Below are positions 51,256-60,043 of a stretch of 64,000 nucleotides of DNA, one piece after another. Each line of letters opens with the position of its first letter. The first letter of the stretch is position 1. The notes under the pieces are model-generated. The model searched no databases. It worked only from the letters and a program-made list of their open reading frames with translations, and had not been told where the DNA came from. Source of the DNA: Halomonas sp. SSL-5 (GTDB lineage: Bacteria; Pseudomonadota; Gammaproteobacteria; Pseudomonadales; Halomonadaceae); assembly GCF_030708455.1 (NCBI RefSeq), contig NZ_JAUYWF010000011.1, forward strand, positions 1 through 64,000, given 5' to 3'. The position numbers and the translations under genes were made by a program.

Positions 51256-52125
51256 ATGCTGGACTACAAGCTGCTGGAGGCACTGACCGCGGTGGTGGAG
51301 TGCGGCGGCTTCGAGCGCGCCGGCGAGGCGCTGGGGCTGTCGCAGTCGGCGATCTCACAGCGTATCCGCTCGCTGGAGGTGCGCCTGGGCCAGCCGGTGC
51401 TGGTGCGCACCCCGGCCCTGGCGCCTACGCCGGTGGGCCGGCGACTGCTCAACCACGCCCGGCGCGTGCAGCTGCTGGAGCGTGACCTGCGCCAGGCACT
51501 GCCAACACTTACGAGCGAGGCCCCGCGATTGCGCATCGCGGTGAACGCCGACAGCCTGGCTACCTGGTGGGCCCAGGCCATCGGCCCGCTGTGTCGGGAG
51601 GAAGGCGTGGTGCTCGACCTGATAGTTGAGGACCAGGACGTCGGCCTGCGCCGACTGCGCGACGGCGACGTGGCCGCCTGCCTGTGTGCCAGCCCTCAGC
51701 CCGTTGCCGGCGCCCGCGCCCTGCCGCTGGGTCGCATGGGTTACCTGCCGCTGGCCACGCCCGCCTATCGCGAACGCCACTTTCCGGAGGGCCTCATGGA
51801 GGAAGCCTTGCGGCGCGCGCCTGCCATCGTCTTCGGGCCCCACGACCAGCTCCAGCACCGCTTCCTGGCCAGCTGCGGCTACCACGGCCCCTTCCCCTAC
51901 CACCTCTGCCCCGCCTCCGAGGGCTTCGTCAGGCTGGCCCTGGCTGGCATGGGCTACGGCATGATCCCGCGGATGCAGATAGAAAGGCATCTGGCGCAAG
52001 GCGAGCTGGTCAGCATCGCCCCGGGGCAGGCACTGGAGGTCCCGCTCTACTGGCACAGCTGGCGCCACAGCGGGAAGCTGATCGAGCGGCTGACCGGCGC
52101 CCTGGGCGCGGTCAGCCTTACCTGA
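51256..52125 (+). CDS. argP: LysR-family regulator ArgP (LysG/IciA type)
   Basis: A 289-residue regulator with N-terminal helix-turn-helix (GGFERAGEALGLSQSAISQRI, residues about 17-37) and effector domain. The protein resembles ArgP/IciA in MLDYKLLEALTAVVECGGF, VRTPALAPTPVGRRLL and NADSLATWWAQAI. In E. coli ArgP senses lysine and arginine and activates argO. Here it is divergent from the argO-like exporter with 138 nt between, containing AT-rich promoter sequence (TATGAT at 51212). The ribosome site AAGGAG precedes the ATG at 51256. Convergent with yghU. Confidence 0.88.
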   Translation: MLDYKLLEALTAVVECGGFERAGEALGLSQSAISQRIRSLEVRLGQPVLVRTPALAPTPVGRRLLNHARRVQLLERDLRQALPTLTSEAPRLRIAVNADSLATWWAQAIGPLCREEGVVLDLIVEDQDVGLRRLRDGDVAACLCASPQPVAGARALPLGRMGYLPLATPAYRERHFPEGLMEEALRRAPAIVFGPHDQLQHRFLASCGYHGPFPYHLCPASEGFVRLALAGMGYGMIPRMQIERHLAQGELVSIAPGQALEVPLYWHSWRHSGKLIERLTGALGAVSLT

Positions 52126-52137
52126 AGAGACGCGCGA

Positions 52138-53013
52138 CTACTGGTCGGTGCCGATCTTGTCCTGGGTCTGCGTCTCGAAGTCGCTGGCAGCGTGCCGCTC
52201 ATGGAGCTGCATCTCCGGCTCGCCGAAGGTGCGGTTGACCATGCGGCCGCGCTGTACCGCCGGGCGGGCATCGATCTCCCTGGCCCAGCGCTGCACGTGG
52301 GGGTACTCCTGCACCTGCAGGAACTCGCCGGCGTCGTAGAGCCGCCCCAGCACCAGCTGGCCGTACCAGGGCCAGTTGGCGATATCGGCGATGGTGTAGG
52401 TGTCGCCGGCCAGATAACGGTTATCGGCCAGGTGGCGATCCAGCACGTCGAGCTGGCGCTTGGTCTCCATGGCGTAGCGGTCGATGGGGTACTCGAGCTT
52501 CTCCGGCGCATAGGCGTAGAAGTGGCCGAAGCCACCACCCAGGAAGGGCACACTGCCCATCTGCCAGAACAGCCAGTTGAGGGTCTCGGTGCGGGTCGCG
52601 TGATCGGCCGGCAGGAACTCGCCGAACTTCTCCGCCAGGTAGAGCAGGATGGCGCCGGACTCGAACACCCGGGTCGGCGGCTGGGTGGAGTGGTCCATCA
52701 GTGCCGGGATCTTGGAGTTGGGGTTCACCTCGACGAAGCCGCTGCCGAACTGGTCACCGTCGCCGATGCGGATCAGCCAGGCATCGTACTCGGCATCCTT
52801 GTGGCCCAGCGCCAGCAGCTCCTCGAACATCGCCGTGACCTTGACCCCGTTGGGCGTACCCATCGAGTAGAGCTGGAAGGGGTGCTCACCCACCGGGAGG
52901 GGCTTCTCGTGGGTGGCCCCGGCCACCGGGCGGTTGATGCTGGCGAAGGCGCCACCGCTGGGCTGCTCCCATTTCCACACCTTCGGCGGCACATACTGGT
53001 TCTGGTCGCTCAT
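52138..53013 (-). CDS. yghU: Glutathione S-transferase-like disulfide-bond oxidoreductase YghU
   Basis: A 291-residue Nu-class glutathione transferase, related to E. coli YghU, which binds two glutathiones and shows disulfide reductase activity. Characteristic stretches are YVPPKVWKWEQPSGGAFASI, then QLYSMGTPNGVKVTAMFEEL, NPNSKIPALMDHS, FESGAILLYLAEKFGEFLP and a helical C-terminal domain with YTIADIANWPWYGQL. The ATG at 53013 follows AGGAG; the longer in-frame start lacks support. Single gene, convergent with argP. Confidence 0.92.
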   Translation of the reverse strand: MSDQNQYVPPKVWKWEQPSGGAFASINRPVAGATHEKPLPVGEHPFQLYSMGTPNGVKVTAMFEELLALGHKDAEYDAWLIRIGDGDQFGSGFVEVNPNSKIPALMDHSTQPPTRVFESGAILLYLAEKFGEFLPADHATRTETLNWLFWQMGSVPFLGGGFGHFYAYAPEKLEYPIDRYAMETKRQLDVLDRHLADNRYLAGDTYTIADIANWPWYGQLVLGRLYDAGEFLQVQEYPHVQRWAREIDARPAVQRGRMVNRTFGEPEMQLHERHAASDFETQTQDKIGTDQ

Positions 53014-53142
53014 GCTGACTCCTGGTTGCGAAACCGCCCCGGCTATCGGCGGCGGCGTGTGAGGCTCCGACAAACGATAGCGGGTTAAGGTTTCGGATTC
53101 GAGCCAACAGTGGCGTTCGAGGAGTCGACGAACCACGTTGTT

Positions 53143-53156
53143 CACGCATATGCGTG
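53143..53156. promoter_or_regulatory. Perfect 14-nt palindrome CACGCATATGCGTG
   Basis: Perfect dyad midway in the 266-nt gap between the divergent yghU and fimT-like genes. Such a symmetric site could be bound by a dimeric regulator; no family can be assigned. Confidence 0.35.
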
Positions 53157-53279
53157 GCGGAGAGCACTTACATCAGGTGTAGGAAAAAGCGGACAAACGG
53201 CCCCAAGGGCTTGGCTACGGTGAAAGAACCAAGTCACCAACTTCGCACCAAAGCAAGGAGACATCTCCGGGAGGGCCCC

Positions 53280-53816
53280 ATGCGCCTCGCACCCCCACCC
53301 TGCCGCGGCACCCGCCGCACTCACACCGGCCTGACGCTGATCGAGCTGATCGTGGCCATCACCGTCGCCGCCATCCTCTTCACCTGGGCGATACCCAGCT
53401 TCCAGCGATTCAGTGCACGCAACGAAGTGGCGGCGGAGGTGATGCGGATCCGGACGGCGCTGCAGCTGGCCAAGAACACCGCGGTGACACGCCGCCGCGT
53501 CATCGCGGTCTGCCCCATCGCTTCGATGAGCGCCACCAAGTGCGAGAAGTACGACTGGTCGCTCCCCATCGCCATCATCGATGGGCACGCCACGGCGGGT
53601 GACCTGACCGGTGTAGAGATCCTGAAGGTGCTGGAGCCAAGCGGTGGCCCCAGCGTGACCTTCAATCGTGATTACCCTGTGAGATTCCAGTCGACTGGGT
53701 GGAGCCGAGGGCATAATGGGACATTCATCATTTGTGGAAAGAACAGTGCGGCGAGTTTCATCACACTAAGCAACATGGGCAAAGTGACGAGGGGCAGCGA
53801 AAAGAAGGCGTGCTAG
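53280..53816 (+). CDS. FimT/GspH-family pseudopilin
   Basis: A 178-residue type IV prepilin-like protein. The leader ends THTG, followed by the cleavage and N-methylation helix LTLIELIVAITVAAILFTWA. A FimT/GspH-type globular part follows (EVMRIRTALQLAKNTAVTRR) and four cysteines lie in the second half (CPIASMSATKCEKY, ICGKN, KKAC). GGGAGGG precedes the ATG at 53280. It points towards the minor-pilin operon on the other strand. The first two thirds have the high GC of the chromosome, while the last third is clearly AT-richer, like the operon it faces. Confidence 0.85.
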   Translation: MRLAPPPCRGTRRTHTGLTLIELIVAITVAAILFTWAIPSFQRFSARNEVAAEVMRIRTALQLAKNTAVTRRRVIAVCPIASMSATKCEKYDWSLPIAIIDGHATAGDLTGVEILKVLEPSGGPSVTFNRDYPVRFQSTGWSRGHNGTFIICGKNSAASFITLSNMGKVTRGSEKKAC

Positions 53817-53826
53817 CGCACGCCTT
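53805..53826. terminator. Bidirectional terminator between the fimT-like gene and pilX
   Basis: AAGGCGTGC / GCACGCCTT (53805-53813 with 53818-53826, 4-nt loop). On the minus strand it is followed by CTTTTC, a usable T-run for the pilE-pilX operon. It overlaps the last codons of the plus-strand fimT-like gene. Confidence 0.7.
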
Positions 53827-53831
53827 ATGAG

Positions 53832-55763
53832 TCAATACTCTAACTTCTCTTTCCACCCTTCAGGTGTAGCTGAAATTGAAGACCCAACAACCCATGCGAT
53901 CTGAGCATCTGGGGGTAAGAGATTGAATGCACCTTCAAGATCAGCACGATCGAACCTGACCTGAAAGTTCCCCCCACCACTTGCATCATAAATCGACTTC
54001 TGGCATTCAAACACCCCTGCCCCTGCTTCATCATGATCAAAGAAATAAGGAACGGAAAAAACGCTTCCATTAAAACCATTCACATCGCCGTTTCCTCCCC
54101 CTGACATATCGGAGTCCCCTAAAATTATAATAATCCCATTGAATGAGCTATTGGTACCCCAGTGAGCATCGCCGTCAATTAATAAGACTGCAGGATCTTG
54201 CCCATTACCGGCAGGACCAAACCCATTAGAAAAATTATAGGAAGACCTGGCAACACCGTCATCGATACCCGCAGGAATGTCGGGGTAGGTAGGCGTAACA
54301 AAAATGGGATTGCCATCACCATCCATAACTACATCACCACCATCATACTGATAATAAGATGAAGATTGAAGCAGCATAGCACCTGAAGAACTTGAAAAAA
54401 CCACATCGCCTACTAAATCATAATACCCCTGAGAACTTGGGAAGTATTCCCCGTCAGGGTACCAAGGAGACGACAGCTCTCTACCCGAACTTTTGAAAAG
54501 AAAGTATTCTGATGCCGCCAATTCTTCGTCAGTGTTGGCAACCTTATAAAACTGACCTGACGTTTCACCACCAACCACTTCAACAGACACATCATAGGAA
54601 ACACCATTCTCCTCAACTGCATCTGACAAAACCTGATCAGAAAGCGGCGAGGAGGAGAATGCGTAGGGTCCTTCTGCAAACTCTAGCGATCCGCCTGAAC
54701 GTGCGTTTAAATAATGATGAGTATTGCTAGTAACAATATTTATTTTACCAGGCTGGTACTCAGAAATTTCAGCGCCTTCATCCAAGAAAACCACATCATC
54801 TCCGCCGTCCGAGAATATAGCGGATATGAATTTATGAAAACTCTCAGCTGACTCCAGCGCAGGAGCACCATACTTTGCCGCAACCCCACCCTTGAAATTA
54901 CATAGCGCATTACTTCCCGCCCCTTTGCCATTGTCTTTGCAACCCTGCTTAGTTAAATCATAATTCACCTCATAGCTATCACCATCAACCGCGACGTATC
55001 CGGCAGCATGATAAACTGGATAGTCATCGTCAGAAGCCGTACTTTCATCCCATAGCATTGAACCATCTTGGTTCATGACCAAAACTTCATCTTGCGAAAA
55101 AATCGAGTCTGTAGAATAATAGCTATCCTCAGGATCCTCAGGGCGGTCTTTCAAATCAAGAATTTCAGCAACGATGAACCTAGCGCTGCTTCGTTCTCCT
55201 GCTGCTATCGCTGGTCGATACCTTTCCTCAGCATCAACATCTTCTTCACCTACGACAGCATCAGCATTTGAAGGGATGTCGAACGAGTTGGGACACATGA
55301 AGCTTAGAGGGCTATCAATATTAAGATCCACACCGACCTCAAAAACAATATCTCGCCGAGCCACTACGTCGGTTCCAGACATAACTTCGCCAATAGCCAA
55401 CAGGTTAAGCTTGACTTGCCCGCCGCCAGCGGCCACGCCCTGCGATTCGAACCTGTAATAGGCTGATATGTCGTCGAGCAGGTTTCTACCCCCTCCAATT
55501 TCAATCCCGTCGGGCGATGCATTGCTAAGCAAATCCTCAAATGTACCTCCACCCAGCTCCAGCTCCAAGCTTCGCACGGAAGATGCAATTAATGAGGCAG
55601 CATATTCTGCTGCCATGTGAGCTCTCGTGGCAGCACGGTAATTCCCAGCCATTCCCTCTTCAATCCGCGAATTTTGCATACTAGAAATAGCCAGCAGCAA
55701 CGCTACAACCAGGATCAAAAGGCTAGTCACTAACGCAACACCACCTTGATGACGATATTTCAT
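53832..55763 (-). CDS. pilX: Very large PilX-type minor pilin
   Basis: A 643-residue protein whose N-terminus is PilX-like: a short basic leader (MKYRHQG), then GVALVTSLLILVVALLLAIS and SRIEEGMAGNYRAATRAHMA. PilX of P. aeruginosa is only about 200 residues, so more than 400 extra residues follow. They are acidic, rich in Ser, Gly, Asp and Tyr, with few cysteines. The last part (AVLLIDGDAHWGTNSSFNG, IIIILGDSDMSGGGNGDVNG) looks like a beta-helical module. GGAGG precedes the ATG at 55763. It is last in the operon pilE-fimT-pilV-pilW-pilX; no pilY1 follows. GC is low. The long domain may be a surface-exposed tip or adhesin part, by inference. Confidence 0.8.
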   Translation of the reverse strand: MKYRHQGGVALVTSLLILVVALLLAISSMQNSRIEEGMAGNYRAATRAHMAAEYAASLIASSVRSLELELGGGTFEDLLSNASPDGIEIGGGRNLLDDISAYYRFESQGVAAGGGQVKLNLLAIGEVMSGTDVVARRDIVFEVGVDLNIDSPLSFMCPNSFDIPSNADAVVGEEDVDAEERYRPAIAAGERSSARFIVAEILDLKDRPEDPEDSYYSTDSIFSQDEVLVMNQDGSMLWDESTASDDDYPVYHAAGYVAVDGDSYEVNYDLTKQGCKDNGKGAGSNALCNFKGGVAAKYGAPALESAESFHKFISAIFSDGGDDVVFLDEGAEISEYQPGKINIVTSNTHHYLNARSGGSLEFAEGPYAFSSSPLSDQVLSDAVEENGVSYDVSVEVVGGETSGQFYKVANTDEELAASEYFLFKSSGRELSSPWYPDGEYFPSSQGYYDLVGDVVFSSSSGAMLLQSSSYYQYDGGDVVMDGDGNPIFVTPTYPDIPAGIDDGVARSSYNFSNGFGPAGNGQDPAVLLIDGDAHWGTNSSFNGIIIILGDSDMSGGGNGDVNGFNGSVFSVPYFFDHDEAGAGVFECQKSIYDASGGGNFQVRFDRADLEGAFNLLPPDAQIAWVVGSSISATPEGWKEKLEY

Positions 55764-55779
55764 GTATGCCTCCGGTCTA

Positions 55780-56577
55780 TTAATCCCCAAACAACTCCCT
55801 AGCTACCACGGCATTGCGAGGAGTCACATGAAAGGAGAAGAAATTCCCAATATTACGCTGTCCAAATATTTTATTATCATCATCAAACATTACTTTTACA
55901 CCCAGAATACTCTCATTTAGGGGAGGCTCGTCGGTGAAGGCGCTCACTGTCGTAGTTGGCGGATTATCAAGCATGCCCACTGAATACATGTTCACTTCTG
56001 GGTAGAAAAGATGAAAGCTTACTCTTACCCCCTCTTGCAATGACTGCACCGCCGAAGCCGTAGGATCTACTGAACACTTGAAACACATGGAAAGACTCGG
56101 GCCACCAGCATCCTCCACCGAAAAATAACGCACCTCTTGTAAATCACCGCTTGTGCAATAGGGATCATCAGGCCTCAAAGATTCGCCACCTTCTGAATAA
56201 TCAATAATCAAAACACTAGCCTGCGTGTCGTCCCAACTTGTTGGCCCCAGCGGGGCTGAGTCGAAAGGGGGCGAGTCATCACCGGCTAGGCTTACCGAGC
56301 CACCCGTGCAATCTGCGATTGCTGGGTCATACCCCCCCCCCAATCCATTATCGTAGGGTTGTTCAAGAGAAGCTGCTGTCCGAACGTCTTGCGATATGGC
56401 ATCTGAAAGGAACCGCACTACTTCCTGCCTCGCATTCAGCGATGACACAGTCGTGTAAGTATTCTTGATAGTACTAAAAAGCTGTATTGCTGCCGCTACA
56501 ACAAGTAGCCCCAGCACCAAAGAAACCATCAACTCCACCAAGGTAAAACCGTAACAGACTTTCAGCTTTTTCATCAT
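55780..56577 (-). CDS. pilW: Minor pilin PilW
   Basis: A 265-residue type IV minor pilin. Prepilin leader MMKKLKVCYG, then FTLVELMVSLVLGLLVVAAA with the conserved Glu5, and the PilW-type continuation IQLFSTIKNTYTTVSSLNAR followed by RQEVVRFLSDAISQDVR. Length is near that of PilW homologues. I use the ATG at 56577, giving the usual short leader; a TTG 27 nt earlier is less likely. It ends 16 nt before pilX and follows pilV by 39 nt. Low GC like the rest of the cluster. PilV, W, X and E prime pilus assembly in P. aeruginosa. Confidence 0.88.
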   Translation of the reverse strand: MMKKLKVCYGFTLVELMVSLVLGLLVVAAAIQLFSTIKNTYTTVSSLNARQEVVRFLSDAISQDVRTAASLEQPYDNGLGGGYDPAIADCTGGSVSLAGDDSPPFDSAPLGPTSWDDTQASVLIIDYSEGGESLRPDDPYCTSGDLQEVRYFSVEDAGGPSLSMCFKCSVDPTASAVQSLQEGVRVSFHLFYPEVNMYSVGMLDNPPTTTVSAFTDEPPLNESILGVKVMFDDDNKIFGQRNIGNFFSFHVTPRNAVVARELFGD

Positions 56578-56616
56578 GAAACCCCAACCAGGAGACAGTA
56601 ACAAAAATACTCACGA

Positions 56617-57243
56617 CTAATACATAAGATAATCCAGAGGGCTTCCTGGCAGCCTGGCGCGATAAGTAAGCTCAGTTGAAGAACCTTCCAACCTACCCTC
56701 CCCCCAGTCGATAACAATTATGTAATCACATGAAATAAACGGAAAGTTTCCTGAATCATCACCGAAGGGGTCCCCACTGGGGAAAGGATAGTAATTATCT
56801 GTCTTGGACTCCACCTTGAAAGCCTTGACCCGAATAGATTGGTCATCCTTGACTACTCTCAGCCCAGGAATCTCAACATTAAACCACCATTCACCGCTGC
56901 CAGCCCCGTTTTCCTCAAAGGGATCAGGCAATAAGTGCCTGCCATCCTCACCACCTACACTAACATCCCCGTGCGTCGGGCATGCGACCTGCAACGGAGC
57001 AACCACATCGGCATCTGCAGATACAAGCTGTGTGGCCCACAGCAGTTCTTTAACATCTTGAGCTGCTAGGTTCGCCAAAGAAGACTCATACGCATGCTCC
57101 ACACTTTTGAGAGCATTCAGTTGAAGCAGCGCAGTCCCCAGAAGACCCAAGGAGACGACAACGATAGATATCAAGACCTCAAGAAGGGTAAACCCTGTTT
57201 GCCTAAACGTTATCTCAGTAGAAAATCCTCTCCGACAACCCAT
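56617..57243 (-). CDS. pilV: Minor pilin PilV
   Basis: A 208-residue minor pilin. Leader MGCRRGFSTEITFRQTG is followed by FTLLEVLISIVVVSLGLLGT and ALLQLNALKSVEHAYESSLA, a typical PilV start. Its ATG shares the A of the preceding fimT stop (TAATG), so translation is coupled. The globular part contains two or three cysteines and aromatic stretches. AT-rich codon use contrasts with the chromosome. Family assignment rests on the N-terminal helix and gene order. Confidence 0.87.
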   Translation of the reverse strand: MGCRRGFSTEITFRQTGFTLLEVLISIVVVSLGLLGTALLQLNALKSVEHAYESSLANLAAQDVKELLWATQLVSADADVVAPLQVACPTHGDVSVGGEDGRHLLPDPFEENGAGSGEWWFNVEIPGLRVVKDDQSIRVKAFKVESKTDNYYPFPSGDPFGDDSGNFPFISCDYIIVIDWGEGRLEGSSTELTYRARLPGSPLDYLMY

Positions 57244-57713
57244 TAGCTTTCTCCTAGGATCATGCCCGACGGCTCAATGGATAACTTCGATGGCTTCGCC
57301 CCTTCCCCAACTGACAAGTCAATTTCACAGCCTGCCCCCGAACAACTACTACGTCGACCAAGCGCATTGAAGCCTACGGAAAACGTCGTTGGCTCTAAAA
57401 AAACGCGCGCATCCCCCAAATTTCTGGATAGGATAACACTTCCACCTTGGCTGATGGACACCTCCAGCCCCGATACACTGCTGGCGATAGAAAAGACAGA
57501 TTCACTCCTCTTGGTCACGGCAGAACTCCTGGCCTTATTAACAAGAGAAAGAATCTCATTGAACGTAGCGGCCTGATAATTTTTGGCAATCAAAGAACTA
57601 AAACTTGGCACAGCTATGGTTACAATAATAGCTGCCACTGCTATGACCATCACAAGCTCAATGAGCGTAAAACCTTTTAGCCTTCTACTTCCAGCATTCA
57701 TCGACTTTCCCAT
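57243..57713 (-). CDS. fimT: FimT/GspH-type minor pilin
   Basis: A pseudopilin of about 156 residues. Leader ends RRLKG, followed by FTLIELVMVIAVAAIIVTIA and VPSFSSLIAKNYQAATFNEI, the GspH/FimT pattern, with a disulfide-compatible pair in SCSGAGC. FimT-type pilins have been linked to DNA binding during natural transformation in some gammaproteobacteria; whether that holds here is unknown. Start uncertain: ATG at 57713 or 57701, both overlapping the 3' end of pilE. Coupled to pilV through TAATG. Confidence 0.82.
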   Translation of the reverse strand: MGKSMNAGSRRLKGFTLIELVMVIAVAAIIVTIAVPSFSSLIAKNYQAATFNEILSLVNKARSSAVTKRSESVFSIASSVSGLEVSISQGGSVILSRNLGDARVFLEPTTFSVGFNALGRRSSCSGAGCEIDLSVGEGAKPSKLSIEPSGMILGES

Positions 57714-58215
57714 CAGGCCCTTTTTTTCCTGTCTGATCAAGTGTAAAGCTTGGACATGCCGCGTCATCACCCTGAGGTGAGCCGCTAGATGGTGAGGCAC
57801 TTATAGTGTAACTGGAAGCCATTGCCGACACGTCTACATCGTAATAATCTTCGGAAGAATCAATTATAACTTGTTCAGTGGCATTTAGAGCAGACACATC
57901 CATTCCCTGTATACAAGGCGAATATGTTGCAACACCACCTGAGGAGGTGGCATTGCTAATACGGTAGTCGTTGGTCACGGTGTAACAACGTTCCAGTTGC
58001 CCCGCTGTCTGCATCAGGCTGGACATGGCATCGGTACGCCGCGTCTTCTGCACGTAACTGGTGTAGCTCGGGTAGGCGATGGAGGCCAGAATCGCGACGA
58101 TAGCTACCGCAATCATCAGTTCGATGAGGGTGAAGCCGGCGCTGCGCCGGGTGCTGCCTGTGGGGCCCTGGGGCCTGCGTCGGGTGCTCGGTTGGGTCAC
58201 GCCGCGCGTCTCCAT
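57685..58215 (-). CDS. pilE: Minor pilin PilE
   Basis: A 176-residue minor pilin. A long basic leader (THR/Pro/Arg-rich, ending STRRSAG) precedes FTLIELMIAVAIVAILASIA and YPSYTSYVQKTRRTDAMSSL, the PilE signature. The C-terminal half contains a likely disulfide pair (CYTV, PCIQG) and DEACPS-like CPSFTLD. It is first in the operon. The part encoding the leader and helix (about 58000-58215) is GC-rich like the chromosome, while the 3' part is AT-rich, so the edge of the atypical tract falls inside this gene. The ribosome site is weak. Confidence 0.87.
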   Translation of the reverse strand: METRGVTQPSTRRRPQGPTGSTRRSAGFTLIELMIAVAIVAILASIAYPSYTSYVQKTRRTDAMSSLMQTAGQLERCYTVTNDYRISNATSSGGVATYSPCIQGMDVSALNATEQVIIDSSEDYYDVDVSAMASSYTISASPSSGSPQGDDAACPSFTLDQTGKKGPDGKVDECWK

Positions 58216-58500
58216 GGTTCGTTACATTCGGTTTCAGTATGTATCAAGAGTGGCCATCCGGATAGGGTGGCGAGGCAAAATGCCGCCGCCTGACAAGGGG
58301 GGTGCCTACAGTCTAGCCGCTGATGGGCGGCGACACACACCGGGCGAGGCGACCACCCGGGCTGAGCGCTCGCCGGGCCATCGGGCTGGGCCCATGGCGC
58401 AACATATTTTGATATATATGAATAACCATTAATCACTTTTCATTATAACCAGCCTCCGGTAGAAAGATCCCCACTATTACCCTCCCCCGACAGGCACACC
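58216..58500. other. Intergenic region between pilE and fadL
   Basis: 285 nt between divergent genes. Next to fadL there is an AT-rich stretch (58405-58450) with TTGATATATATGAATAACC and TATAAC that should contain the fadL promoter. I cannot fix -35/-10 pairs with confidence. No gene or terminator seen. Confidence 0.4.
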
Positions 58501-59742
58501 ATGAACCGGAAGCACACCCTCCTGCTGCTGGCGGCGCTGGCACCCGCCCAGGCGCTGGCCACCAACGGCTACTTCTCCCACGGCTACGGCACCATCAACC
58601 AGGGCATGGCCGGTGCCGGCACCGCTCTGGCCCAGGACAGCATCGCCGCGGCCACCAACCCGGCGGGCATGGCCTTCATCGGCGACCGCGCCGATATCGG
58701 CGCCGAGCTCTTCTCGCCGCGCAGGGAGTACTCGGTGGAGGGTGGAGGCCCCCAGAGCCAGGAGACTTTCTACCTGATGCCCGGCACCCGCGAGAGCGAG
58801 AACGAGGCCTTCGTGATCCCCAGCGCCGGCTACAACCGCCAGATAACCGAGCGTCAGACCCTGGGCGTCTCGATCTTCGCCAACGGCGGCATGAACACCG
58901 AGTACAGCGGTCGCGACATGGGCACCTTCGGCGCCGGCGAGGCCGGGGTGAACCTGGAGCAGTTGTTTATCGCGCCCACCTGGACGTGGAAGCTCAACGA
59001 GGACCACGCCTTCGGCGTCTCACCGGTGATCGCCTACCAGCGCTTCTCTGCCGAGGGGCTGGGCAACTTCGCCCAGATGTCCTCGGACCCGAGCAGCCTC
59101 ACCAACAATGGCACCGACGACGCCTGGGGCTACGGCTTCCAGCTCGGCTGGCAGGGCCAGCTCACCGATGATCTGCGCGGCGGCCTGAGCTGGCGCAAGG
59201 TGCTGAAGATGGAGGAGTTCGACGACTACCGTGGACTCTTCGCCGAGCAGGGCGATTTCGACATCCCGCAGATGTTCCACGCCGGCCTGGCCTGGTCGGG
59301 CATCGAGGATCACTGGCTGCTGCTGGACGTTCAGCATATCCGCTACAGCGAGATCAACAGCGTGGGCAATCACTTCGATCCCACTACCCGTCTGGGTGAC
59401 GACAACGGCTCGGGCTTCGGCTGGGACGACATGACGGTGGTGAAGCTGGGCTGGCAGTGGCAGCAGAATGCCGATCACACCTGGCGCGCCGGGGTGAGCT
59501 ATGGCGAGCAGCCGATCCCCGACAGCGAGGTGCTGTTCAATATCCTCGCCCCCGGGGTTCAGCAGTGGCATATCACCGGCGGCTTCACCCGCCAGATCGC
59601 CGATGGCCTGGAGCTCTCCGGCATGGCCTTCTACTCGCCGGAGGAGACTGTGCGCGGCGAGAACCCCATGGGGCCGGGCCAGGAGATCGAGCTCAGCATG
59701 CGCCAGATGGGCGCAGCGGTAAGCCTGGGGTGGCGGTTCTGA
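58501..59742 (+). CDS. FadL/OmpP1-family outer-membrane transporter
   Basis: A 413-residue outer-membrane beta-barrel for hydrophobic substrates such as long-chain fatty acids. Signal peptide KHTLLLLAALAPAQALA is cut before TNGYFSHGYG. The N-terminal hatch has the family motif AAATNPAGMAFIGDR. Many alternating aromatic strands follow, and the protein ends with the barrel signature AAVSLGWRF (terminal Phe). The ATG at 58501 has a weak CAGG. Single gene. Fatty acid versus other hydrophobic substrate cannot be decided, so I give no symbol. Confidence 0.9.
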   Translation: MNRKHTLLLLAALAPAQALATNGYFSHGYGTINQGMAGAGTALAQDSIAAATNPAGMAFIGDRADIGAELFSPRREYSVEGGGPQSQETFYLMPGTRESENEAFVIPSAGYNRQITERQTLGVSIFANGGMNTEYSGRDMGTFGAGEAGVNLEQLFIAPTWTWKLNEDHAFGVSPVIAYQRFSAEGLGNFAQMSSDPSSLTNNGTDDAWGYGFQLGWQGQLTDDLRGGLSWRKVLKMEEFDDYRGLFAEQGDFDIPQMFHAGLAWSGIEDHWLLLDVQHIRYSEINSVGNHFDPTTRLGDDNGSGFGWDDMTVVKLGWQWQQNADHTWRAGVSYGEQPIPDSEVLFNILAPGVQQWHITGGFTRQIADGLELSGMAFYSPEETVRGENPMGPGQEIELSMRQMGAAVSLGWRF

Positions 59743-59760
59743 TTATGCCAGCTTGTCCCA

Positions 59761-59920
59761 GGGGCGCCTGGCGGCGCCAGTCGCGATGCGGAGCATCCCT
59801 CTTACTAAGGAATTGCCACGGGCGCCTGACGGCGCCTTGCCGCTACGCGGCATTCGCCCGGCAAAGCCGGCCTCCCACAAGAAGCGTTTCGCCCGGGGAA
59901 CCCTGGCTCCCACAAGGAGG
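59761..59920. repeat. Cluster of REP-like palindromes downstream of the FadL gene
   Basis: Two GGCGCC-N4-GGCGCC dyads (59763-59778 and 59821-59836) with a following head GGCAAAGCCGGCCTCCCAC (59861-59878), plus a third degenerate unit (GGGGAACCCTGGCTCCCAC). Reverse-complemented, the units start GTGGGAGGCCGGC, the REP style known in pseudomonads. The rest of the gap 59743-60043 has only the terminator at 59971. Confidence 0.7.
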
Positions 59921-59970
59921 GCTCTCATCGCCGTGCGGATGCGCGACGAGACCCTCGGCACCCTCACAGC

Positions 59971-60002
59971 AACGCCGCCGTCATCTACATGACGGCGGCG
60001 TT
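59971..60002. terminator. Shared terminator of the FadL gene and ispH
   Basis: A perfect 14-bp stem AACGCCGCCGTCAT / ATGACGGCGGCGTT around a CTAC loop, 41 nt past the ispH stop on the minus strand. Symmetric, so it can serve both convergent transcripts. Confidence 0.75.
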
Positions 60003-60043
60003 CGCTTTACTGCCCTTCCTGCTTTTTCTCTTGCCGTTACCCG

